Positions 1-5,222 of a stretch of DNA of 5,222 bases are shown here, one piece after another. The DNA is from an uncultured Shinella sp. (GTDB taxonomy: Bacteria > Pseudomonadota > Alphaproteobacteria > Rhizobiales > Rhizobiaceae): NCBI GenBank assembly GCA_946481465.1, contig CAMLOC010000310.1, positions 1-5,222 of the forward strand. The letters run 5' to 3'. Each line of letters starts with the position of its first letter. The stretch's first letter is position 1. Below the pieces are notes generated by a model that saw only the letters and a program-made list of their open reading frames with translations, did not search any database and was not told where the DNA came from. Made by a program: the position numbers and the translations under genes.

Positions 1-772
1 CAGGTAGCACCGCCGCGCCAGGGAGGGCGAACAGGACGACAGGAAGACAGGCGGCGCCACGGCCCATGGCAAGGCCCCCCGCCCACCAGACCGGGCGGCT
101 CGTCCGCCGCTCGGTCTCCGGCGCCAGCAGGAACATGGCGAGCAGGCGATAGCTGACGCCGACCGCCGTGATGCTCAGCCAGCCGCCGAGGCCGAGCGCC
201 GCATGCAGGTCCACGCCGCCGGCGACGAGCCGGGCGAGCAGCGGGCTGCCGCTGAGACCGGAAAGCGCGAAGGTGAAGGCGAGGCCGACAAGGACGGCAG
301 CGACCAGCGCGGCGAGCCCGACGGCGACGAAACGCGCCGGCAGCGGCAGGGGCCGCGCGGCAACGAGCGTGGCGGCGAGGATGGCCGCGAGAAGGCCGAA
401 GCCGACAAGCAGCAATACGCCGCCCAGCGGCAGGAGCGCGAGCGGCAGGTCGACGGCGCCGGACAGCGCCACGAAGCCGCCGACCAGCGCGCAGAGCCCC
501 GCGACGAGCAGCAGCAGGGCCGGCGCCGCGAACCGCCCGCCGACCAGCGGGCGGGCGATCAGCACCGGCACGAATTGCAGGAGCGCCCCTGCCATCAGCA
601 GGCTCAGCCAGCCGATCGCCAGGATATGGACGAGCACCAGCGTCTCCGGCGCGCTGACGGCGACGGCCGGATAGCCGTAGCCCGCCAGCATCAGGCCTTG
701 CCCCACGACGAGCATCAGGCAGGCCAGGGCGAAATAGGACATGGTCCAGCGGGAGAGCGTTGCGCCCTGCAT
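1..772 (-). CDS. Polytopic membrane protein of unknown function, heme-copper/NnrS-like in pattern (3'-truncated by window edge)
   Basis: An open frame with no stop runs from an ATG at 772-770 to the left edge, giving 257 residues and continuing outside. The start is supported by AAGGGG at 785-780, 7 nt upstream. The protein is very hydrophobic, with about seven likely membrane helices near residues 10-32, 43-72, 82-104, 109-138, 146-170, 185-217 and 229-251. Two helices carry a His followed by Gly-Trp-Leu-Ser: H49 with GWLS at 54-57, and H190 with GWLS at 197-200. Membrane His residues in such a setting recall haem- or copper-binding proteins of the NnrS/heme-copper type, but I cannot assign a named family, and this is resemblance rather than proof. 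It lies 39 nt downstream of the DUF2249 gene on the same strand and so probably shares its promoter. The nor context suggests a role in nitric oxide or haem-copper metabolism, which is inference. It could also be an unrelated transporter-like protein. Confidence 0.75.
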   Translation of the reverse strand, partial: MQGATLSRWTMSYFALACLMLVVGQGLMLAGYGYPAVAVSAPETLVLVHILAIGWLSLLMAGALLQFVPVLIARPLVGGRFAAPALLLLVAGLCALVGGFVALSGAVDLPLALLPLGGVLLLVGFGLLAAILAATLVAARPLPLPARFVAVGLAALVAAVLVGLAFTFALSGLSGSPLLARLVAGGVDLHAALGLGGWLSITAVGVSYRLLAMFLLAPETERRTSRPVWWAGGLAMGRGAACLPVVLFALPGAAVLP

Positions 773-779
773 GTGGTTT

Positions 780-785
780 CCCCTT
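780..785 (-). promoter_or_regulatory. Ribosome binding site of the membrane-protein gene
   Basis: On the minus strand AAGGGG lies 7 nt before the ATG at 772-770. It fixes the start of the membrane-protein gene, and the stop codon of the preceding gene lies only 27 nt further upstream. Confidence 0.6.
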
Positions 786-811
786 CGCCGCGTGCCGTTT
801 GCCGTCTCTTG

Positions 812-1090
812 CTAGTGGTCAGAACCGCAGCAGCAATCGCAGCCGCTCTCTTCCAGCCGGTCGATCTCGACGCGCCAGACCTCCGGGCCCTGTTCGAGAT
901 AGTCCCAGCCGAACTGGCCCGGGAAGTTCGTCTCGAGCTGGTAGTGCAGCGGGCGCGGATCGTGGTCGCTGGTGATCAGCATCGAATTTCCCGGAAGCAG
1001 CGCGCCGAGCATGCCGAAGATGCGCGGATGGCGCTCGCGCGGCGGAATGGTGCGGACATCGATGGAGGGCTTGGCCTGGTCGTCTGACAT
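812..1090 (-). CDS. DUF2249 domain protein with Cys-rich C-terminus
   Basis: This is a 92-residue soluble protein of unknown biochemical function. Nearly the whole chain fits the DUF2249 pattern as I remember it. An IDVR-IPP-ERHP segment is at residues 10-22, a PGNSM-L-SDHDP-PL-YQLE stretch at 33-53, and a PG-FGW-YLE-GPEVWRV segment at 58-74. The last residues hold a cysteine cluster (C84, C86, C87, C88) with His92 at the end; together with H21, H43 and H49 this could bind metal, which is inference. I chose the ATG at 1090 because the family homology starts just after it. The frame stays open to an ATG at 1297, but that extension is low-complexity, looks non-coding and would run through the promoter region. 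The ribosome site is weak (GGA about 10 nt upstream). DUF2249 genes are often found near denitrification and NO-response genes. Here it leads a likely two-gene operon with the membrane protein and is divergent from hemN. Confidence 0.88.
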   Translation of the reverse strand: MSDDQAKPSIDVRTIPPRERHPRIFGMLGALLPGNSMLITSDHDPRPLHYQLETNFPGQFGWDYLEQGPEVWRVEIDRLEESGCDCCCGSDH

Positions 1091-1161
1091 GGTTTTCTGT
1101 TCCGTCCCGGCCGCTCCGATCCCGTTCCGGAGGGCGCGGCCCGACCGACCGGAACCACCCG

Positions 1162-1203
1162 ACGCTACCCCCGCGACCCGCCGGCCACTTTGACGTTGCG
1201 CAA
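1162..1203 (-). promoter_or_regulatory. Predicted FNR/FixK/NnrR-type promoter for the DUF2249 operon
   Basis: A TTGAC-N4-CGCAA box lies at 1190-1203. It has the TTG-N8-CAA frame shared by CRP/FNR-family regulators and also fits the rhizobial FixK form TTGA-N6-GCAA. On the minus strand a TAGCGT hexamer at 1167-1162 can serve as the -10. The box centre is 32 bp from the -10 centre, which would put the box near -41.5, the class II activation position. The implied leader before the ATG at 1090 is about 64 nt. Which regulator binds (FnrL, FixK or NnrR) cannot be told from the site. The box is clear; the -10 and transcription start are inferred. Confidence 0.6.
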
Positions 1204-1240
1204 ACAATTCCGGAAATACGCGGCCGCGATGGCCCCCTGC

Positions 1241-1282
1241 TTGATTTTTCGCAAAGAAGACCGCCGGCCCGGCCCCTAGGCT
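1241..1282 (+). promoter_or_regulatory. Predicted FNR/FixK/NnrR-type promoter for hemN
   Basis: TTGAT-N4-CGCAA at 1241-1254 has one perfect FNR half-site and keeps TTG-N8-CAA. A TAGGCT hexamer at 1277-1282 is a plausible -10, with its centre 32 bp from the box centre. This implies a transcription start near 1289 and a leader of about 28 nt before the ATG at 1318. The arrangement fits class II activation under low oxygen, as known for hemN genes of other alphaproteobacteria controlled by FNR-type proteins. The -10 and start point are predicted only. Confidence 0.65.
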
Positions 1283-1305
1283 TTCCCCATCATCCACTGC
1301 GGAAA

Positions 1306-1313
1306 AAGGAAGG
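1306..1313 (+). promoter_or_regulatory. Ribosome binding site of hemN
   Basis: AAGGAAGG ends 4 nt before the ATG at 1318, with the GGA core 7-9 nt away. It is a strong site that supports this start. The protein beginning there has the normal HemN N-terminus. Confidence 0.7.
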
Positions 1314-1317
1314 CGCC

Positions 1318-2670
1318 ATGCAACAGGCCCTGATCGAAAAATACGGCGAGGCGCGGCTGCCGCGCTATACGAGCTATCCGACGGCGCCGGCCTTCTCGCC
1401 GACCGTCGGCCCCGGCACCTATGGCGACTGGCTTGCCGCCATCAAGCCCGGCGCCGATGCCTCGCTCTACCTGCACATCCCGTTCTGTCGCTCCATGTGC
1501 TGGTATTGCGGCTGTCACACGACGATCACCCAGCGCGACGAGCCGATCCTCGATTATATCGACATGCTCCGCAAGGAGATCGACCTCGTCTCGAAAACGG
1601 TCGGCGGCCGGCCGACCATCCGCCACGTCCATTTCGGCGGCGGCACGCCCACCATCATGCAACCGGAGGAGTTCCGCGACCTGATCGGCCTGCTGCGCGC
1701 GCGCTTCTCCTTCGCGGCCGGTGCGGAGATCGCCGTCGAGATCGATCCGCGCACCCTCACCGCCGAGATGGCGACGGCGCTCGGCGAGGCCGGCGTCACC
1801 CGCGCGAGCCTTGGCGTGCAGAGCTTCGATCCCGTCGTACAGAAGGCGATCAACCGCATCCAGAGCGAGGCGCAGACGGCCGAAGCCGCGACAAGGCTGC
1901 GCAAGGCTGGCATCACCGGCATCAATTTCGACCTCATCTATGGCCTGCCGCACCAGACGGTCGCCTCCTGCATTGCGACGGCGCAGGCGGCGATCCGCAT
2001 GCGGCCGGAGCGTTTCGCCGTCTTCGGCTACGCGCATATCCCCTCCTTCAAGAAGCACCAGCGGCTGATCGACGAACGGGCGCTGCCCGACGCCGCCATG
2101 CGCAGCGAGCAGGCCGAGGCGATCGCCGAGACGCTGGCCGCCGCCGGCTATGTCCGCATCGGCCTCGACCACTATGCCCTGCCGGAAGACGGCCTCGCCC
2201 ATGCCGCAAAGCGCGGCCGGCTGCGCCGCAACTTCCAGGGCTATACGACGGATGCCTGCACCACGCTGATCGGCTTCGGCGCCTCGTCGATCGGCCGCAC
2301 GGCGGAAGGCTACGTGCAGAACGAGGTACCGCCCGGGCTTTATGCCCAGCGCGTCGCCTCCGGCCGCCTCGCCACCGCCAAGGGTTACCGGCTGACGGCG
2401 GAGGATCGGCTGCGCGCCGAGATCATCGAGCGGCTGATGTGCGATTTTCGCGTCGACGTGACGGGCATCGCCGCACGGCACGGCTTCGATGCCGCCGCGC
2501 TTCTTGACGGCAATGCCCGGCTTGCGGCGCTTGCAGAGGATGGCGCGATCGACATCCGCGGCGGCACCGTCACGGTGAAGCAGGACCACCGCTTCATCAT
2601 CCGCGCCGTCGCCGCCGCCTTCGACGCCTATATCGACCAGTCGGCCCGCACGCACAGCAAGGCAGCTTGA
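1318..2670 (+). CDS. hemN: Oxygen-independent coproporphyrinogen III dehydrogenase (radical SAM)
   Basis: A 450-residue cytoplasmic enzyme that oxidatively decarboxylates coproporphyrinogen III to protoporphyrinogen IX in haem synthesis, using S-adenosylmethionine instead of oxygen. The radical-SAM signature is CxxxCxxCxC at C57, C61, C64 and C66. The first three cysteines would hold the 4Fe-4S cluster, and Y51 just before it matches the SAM-contacting tyrosine of the family. GGGTP at 107-111, E141 in the EIDPR segment and N-x-DLIYGLP at 203-211 are further radical-SAM/HemN landmarks. The N-terminal RYTSYPTA segment (16-23) and the fourth cysteine are typical of true HemN and argue against HemW, which handles haem differently. 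Length is close to E. coli HemN (457), so the gene is complete. It is divergent from the DUF2249 gene, convergent with norD, and carries its own FNR-type box. Its place beside nor genes suggests a supply of haem for NO reductase and cytochromes during anaerobic respiration. Other hemN copies may exist elsewhere in the genome. Confidence 0.96.
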   Translation: MQQALIEKYGEARLPRYTSYPTAPAFSPTVGPGTYGDWLAAIKPGADASLYLHIPFCRSMCWYCGCHTTITQRDEPILDYIDMLRKEIDLVSKTVGGRPTIRHVHFGGGTPTIMQPEEFRDLIGLLRARFSFAAGAEIAVEIDPRTLTAEMATALGEAGVTRASLGVQSFDPVVQKAINRIQSEAQTAEAATRLRKAGITGINFDLIYGLPHQTVASCIATAQAAIRMRPERFAVFGYAHIPSFKKHQRLIDERALPDAAMRSEQAEAIAETLAAAGYVRIGLDHYALPEDGLAHAAKRGRLRRNFQGYTTDACTTLIGFGASSIGRTAEGYVQNEVPPGLYAQRVASGRLATAKGYRLTAEDRLRAEIIERLMCDFRVDVTGIAARHGFDAAALLDGNARLAALAEDGAIDIRGGTVTVKQDHRFIIRAVAAAFDAYIDQSARTHSKAA

Positions 2671-2676
2671 AACAAA

Positions 2677-2710
2677 AAGGGCCCGGCATGGTGCGGCATG
2701 CCGGGCCCTT
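2677..2710. terminator. Stem-loop terminator between convergent hemN and norD
   Basis: A perfect 14-bp inverted repeat (arms 2677-2690 and 2697-2710) encloses a 6-nt loop. It starts 6 nt after the hemN stop and lies 19 nt beyond the norD stop. Read on the minus strand, the stem runs into a T-rich tract (five T, G, three T), so it is a standard intrinsic terminator for norD. On the plus strand the stem is followed by CCTCGC with no T-run, so for hemN it may only block, or end transcription less efficiently. Confidence 0.88.
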
Positions 2711-2729
2711 CCTCGCAGGTCTCGCGCCT

Positions 2730-4628
2730 CTATCCGACAAGACCGCGATAGATCGCCGGCAGCGCCGCAGGCAGCCGGGCGATATTGCTGACGATCGCAT
2801 AGCCGTTGCGGCCGAAGATGGCCGGCACATAGGCCTGCGCCTCCCGGTCGACCGTCACCCCGAACACGCTGACTCCGGTGCGCCGCGCCTCGTTCACCGC
2901 CCGGCGGCTGTCCTCCAGCGCGAAGCGGCCCTCATAGTGGTCGACATCGTTCGGCTTGCCGTCGGTGAGCAGCAGCAGGAGCTTTCGCCGGTTCGGCTGC
3001 TCGCGCAGCCTTGCCGCCGCATGGCGGATCGCCGGGCCGATGCGGGTGTAGAAGCCCGGCTTCAGCGCCGCGATGCGCGCCTCCACGCCATGGTTCATCG
3101 GCTCGCCGAAATCCTTGACCGTCTCGACCCGCACCCAGGAGCGGCGCCGCGAGGTGAAGGTGAGGATCGAATGGTTGTCACCGCAGGCGGCAAGTCCGTG
3201 CGCCAGCACCAGCAGCGCCTCCTTCTCCACGTCGAGCACCCGGCGGTTGTCGAACCAGGCATCGGTGGACAGCGACACGTCAACGAGGATGGTGACGGCA
3301 AGGTCGTGCGCCTGCGGCCGGCTCATCAGGTGGATGCGGTCGCTGCCCTGCCCGCCGGCGGCAAGGTCGCTGCGGGCGCGCACCACGGCATCGAGGTCCA
3401 GCTCCGCCCCGTCGAGCTGCGCGCGCAGCATTTCATGGCGCGGCCGCAGCACCTCGAACTGCCGGCGCACGCGGCGGATCAGGCTCTTCGTATCGGCGTC
3501 GGCCTCCGGCACGGCGGCCGTGTCCGGCGCCGGGGAAGCGAGCACCCGGCAATGATCCGGCAAATAGGTACCCGTGCGAAAATCCCATTCGGGATAGGTG
3601 TGCTCGCCGGTGAGCCGTGTTCGGTCGAGCGCCTCCGGCGGCAGGTCGAGATCGAAATGGAAGCGGGCGGACGGGCGGCCCTTGCGCTCGCCGAGCGTCA
3701 TGTCGTCCAGCTCGTCGGCGGCACTCGAATCGTGGTCGTCGCTGTCGTCGCCGGGGCGGTCGACATTGACCATCTCCGCCATGGCGAGGATCTTCTCGAA
3801 GCGGTTGAGAATGAAGGGGCTGCGCTCGTTCTTGCGGTTCTCGGCCTTTTCGCGCAACGCGACATGGCGGCCGGTCTCCGGCGTCTGCGGCGCGCCGCCC
3901 GTCGCCGGCTCGTCCTCCTCGCCGCGCCCCTCGCCCTCCTCGCGCAGAAGCGCGTCCGGCCAGAGCGGCACCGGCAGCATCGGCAGGTAGCCGGCGGGCG
4001 CCCGATGCGGGAAGATGACCGGCAGCGTATCGTCCGCAAGGCCGGCGCCCTTCCTCAGGAGGCTGAGGATGCGGTTCTCCACATGCCGCTCGACGGAGGG
4101 CAGCGGCCGGCTGCGGCGCGCCGAAAGCGTGGCGGCCGAAAGCCGCCGGTAGCGCCGCGCAAGGCCCGGAAAGGCCGAGAGCACAGCCTTGACCGTCGCC
4201 TCCGCCCGCTGGAGGATGGCAAGGTCGCGCTGGAGCGGATCGCTCTGCGTGACCGGGTCGAGCGGCATCACCGCCATCGTCGCCGCGAGCCAGACATAGA
4301 GATCCCGGTTGAGGCCGCGATCGGCGAAGAGGTCGATCGCACCGGGCAGCATCAGGGTCGCGTGGTCGCGGCCGGGCTGCACCAGCTTCTCCTCGCCGAG
4401 CCCCATCCGCTGGCGCAGCCTGAGGCGATGCGCCGAGGTGCGCCCGCGGGCGGGCGCGATCTGCACCGCGCCCTCGCCGCCGAAGCCGCGAAAGCAGACG
4501 GCGAGCACCGGCCGGACATCCTCCAGCCGCACGGCATGCTCCGGATGACGCGGCCAGGTGCCGGTATTGTCGACGAGCCGGTGCCAGGCCCGGCCGACCG
4601 TTTCCTCAAGCTCCAGGAAATCCAGCAT
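2730..4628 (-). CDS. norD: NO reductase activation protein NorD (VWA domain)
   Basis: A 632-residue cytoplasmic protein that works with the AAA+ ATPase NorQ to activate NO reductase NorBC, thought to be by helping insert the non-haem iron into NorB. The C-terminal third (about 443-630) is a von Willebrand A domain with a complete MIDAS metal site: DxSxS at D450, S452 and S454, T528, and D556 in LLTDGKPND. The N-terminal region (1-220) is the helical NorD-specific part. The middle holds a charged linker with an acidic patch at 229-241, a basic stretch at 253-270 and a second acidic patch at 289-309, probably disordered. Length is usual for NorD and no lesion is visible. The ATG at 4628 is preceded by GAGGA overlapping the norQ stop, and only 9 nt separate the two genes, so they are probably cotranslated. 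A bidirectional-looking stem-loop follows the stop. Other MoxR-VWA pairs (such as CbbQ/CbbO) look similar, but the partner's NorQ sequence makes NorD the best call. Confidence 0.95.
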   Translation of the reverse strand: MLDFLELEETVGRAWHRLVDNTGTWPRHPEHAVRLEDVRPVLAVCFRGFGGEGAVQIAPARGRTSAHRLRLRQRMGLGEEKLVQPGRDHATLMLPGAIDLFADRGLNRDLYVWLAATMAVMPLDPVTQSDPLQRDLAILQRAEATVKAVLSAFPGLARRYRRLSAATLSARRSRPLPSVERHVENRILSLLRKGAGLADDTLPVIFPHRAPAGYLPMLPVPLWPDALLREEGEGRGEEDEPATGGAPQTPETGRHVALREKAENRKNERSPFILNRFEKILAMAEMVNVDRPGDDSDDHDSSAADELDDMTLGERKGRPSARFHFDLDLPPEALDRTRLTGEHTYPEWDFRTGTYLPDHCRVLASPAPDTAAVPEADADTKSLIRRVRRQFEVLRPRHEMLRAQLDGAELDLDAVVRARSDLAAGGQGSDRIHLMSRPQAHDLAVTILVDVSLSTDAWFDNRRVLDVEKEALLVLAHGLAACGDNHSILTFTSRRRSWVRVETVKDFGEPMNHGVEARIAALKPGFYTRIGPAIRHAAARLREQPNRRKLLLLLTDGKPNDVDHYEGRFALEDSRRAVNEARRTGVSVFGVTVDREAQAYVPAIFGRNGYAIVSNIARLPAALPAIYRGLVG

Positions 4629-4634
4629 GGCGGT

Positions 4635-4639
4635 TCCTC
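4635..4639 (-). promoter_or_regulatory. norD ribosome binding site overlapping the norQ stop
   Basis: On the minus strand the norQ stop TGA (4640-4638) is part of TGAGGA. The GAGGA core at 4639-4635 lies 6 nt before the norD ATG at 4628. Ribosomes ending norQ therefore sit on the norD initiation site, which points to translational coupling and supports this norD start. Confidence 0.7.
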
Positions 4640-5222
4640 AGCGGATCATCGCATCGGCGATTTCGAGAAGGGCGGCCCGGACGTCCGGCTCGTCGGTCAG
4701 CGGCTCGATCATCGCCGCCCGCACCGCCTCGCGCATGGTCATGCCGCTGTCGATGAGGCAGGCGCAGTAGACGAGAAGGCGAGTGGAGACGCCCTCTTCC
4801 AGGTCGTGCCCCTTGAGCGCCCGCAGCCGGTGCGCCAGTTCGACGAGCGGCGCGACCTGCGCCTCGTCCAGACCGCTTTCCGTGGCGACGACGGCGATTT
4901 CCTGGGGTTTCGGCAGGAAATCGAACTCGATCGCCACGAAGCGCTGGCGGGTCGAAGGCTTCAGCGCCTTCAGGAGGTTCTGGTAGCCGGGATTGTAGGA
5001 GACCACGAGCATGAAGCCGGGCGGCGCTTCCAGCACCTCGCCGGTGCGCTCCAGCGGCAGGATGCGCCGGTCGTCGGTGAGCGGATGCAGCACGACGGCG
5101 ACGTCCTTGCGCGCCTCGACGATCTCGTCGAGATAGCACACGCCGCCCTGGCGCACCGCCCGGGTCAGCGGGCCGTCCACCCAGACCGTATCGCCGCCCT
5201 TCAGGAGGTAGCGGCCGGTGAG
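4638..5222 (-). CDS. norQ: NO reductase activation ATPase NorQ (5' end outside window)
   Basis: The visible 194 residues are the C-terminal part of a MoxR-family AAA+ ATPase. NorQ proteins are usually about 260-270 residues, so some 70 residues, including the Walker A loop, lie past the right edge. Visible in order are the DGPLT-AVR segment (residues 16-24 of the fragment), Walker B VCYLDE with D32-E33, a TDDRR segment at 49-53, sensor 1 in SYNPGYQ with N77, and STRQRF at 90-95 holding a likely arginine finger. The C-terminal lid region carries the EEGVSTRLLVY stretch. The whole matches NorQ/CbbQ-type proteins, and its tight link to norD favours NorQ. It hydrolyses ATP to remodel NorB with NorD in the cytoplasm. 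The frame is open to the edge, so the GTG at 5180 inside it should not be taken as the start. norC and norB probably lie upstream. Confidence 0.94.
   Translation of the reverse strand, partial: LTGRYLLKGGDTVWVDGPLTRAVRQGGVCYLDEIVEARKDVAVVLHPLTDDRRILPLERTGEVLEAPPGFMLVVSYNPGYQNLLKALKPSTRQRFVAIEFDFLPKPQEIAVVATESGLDEAQVAPLVELAHRLRALKGHDLEEGVSTRLLVYCACLIDSGMTMREAVRAAMIEPLTDEPDVRAALLEIADAMIR

Noticed and set aside
203..1087. A 294-codon open frame on the plus strand across the left part of the window
   Set aside because: It lies opposite two convincing minus-strand genes and crosses their gap. Its product is a low-complexity mix of Arg, Gln, Glu, Asp and Ala, typical of an antisense frame in GC-rich DNA.
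1196..1203. TTGCGCAA octamer palindrome as a separate operator
   Set aside because: It is the overlap of the spacer and right half-site of the TTGAC-N4-CGCAA box, so it needs no separate explanation, although it could add binding symmetry.
1091..1297. N-terminal extension of the DUF2249 protein to an ATG at 1297
   Set aside because: The 69 extra residues have no family resemblance, would cover both FNR-type boxes, and begin upstream of the predicted minus-strand promoter.
1497..2507. A 336-codon frame in the same direction as hemN, offset by two bases
   Set aside because: It is a shadow of hemN in another frame, with an Arg/Pro/Ala-rich product and no ribosome site of its own.
1276..2655. 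A 459-codon open frame antisense to almost all of hemN
   Set aside because: hemN is unambiguous with intact catalytic motifs. Long antisense frames are expected with its GC-biased codons, and the predicted protein resembles nothing I recognise.
4638..5180. GTG at 5180 as the norQ start
   Set aside because: The frame and NorQ-type sequence continue upstream to the window edge (RYLLKGGDTVW), and a start here would lose more of the ATPase domain.

Overview
This window is GC-rich, with short intergenic gaps and codons strongly biased to G or C at the third position. Its gene content is that of a denitrification (nitric oxide reductase) locus from a proteobacterium. The order norQ-norD, convergent hemN, then a DUF2249 gene suggests an alphaproteobacterium, most likely Rhizobiales. 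That placement is an inference from gene order and protein resemblance; there is no 16S rRNA or other taxonomic marker here.

Layout. (1) Minus strand, 1-772: the first 257 residues of a multi-helix membrane protein that runs off the left edge. (2) Minus strand, 812-1090: a small DUF2249 protein with a Cys-rich tail, 39 nt upstream of the membrane gene and probably in the same operon. (3) 1091-1317: a divergent promoter region with two TTG-N8-CAA boxes of the FNR/FixK/NnrR class, one placed for each direction. (4) Plus strand, 1318-2670: hemN, oxygen-independent coproporphyrinogen III dehydrogenase. (5) 2677-2710: a perfect 14-bp stem-loop between the convergent hemN and norD genes. (6) Minus strand, 2730-4628: norD. 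(7) Minus strand, 4638-5222: norQ, lacking its N-terminal part at the right edge. norB and norC would be expected just beyond the right edge.

How the genes fit together. NorQ (MoxR-type AAA+ ATPase) and NorD (VWA protein) form the chaperone pair needed to activate the haem/non-haem-iron NO reductase NorBC. HemN makes haem precursor without oxygen, so haem remains available when denitrification enzymes are being built. The two FNR-type boxes suggest that hemN and the DUF2249/membrane-protein unit are switched on together under low oxygen or NO. The least understood part of the window is that DUF2249/membrane-protein pair. I see no mobile element, CRISPR array, tRNA or rRNA, and no clearly unprecedented system. 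The best leads for something undescribed are the pair and its symmetric promoter arrangement.
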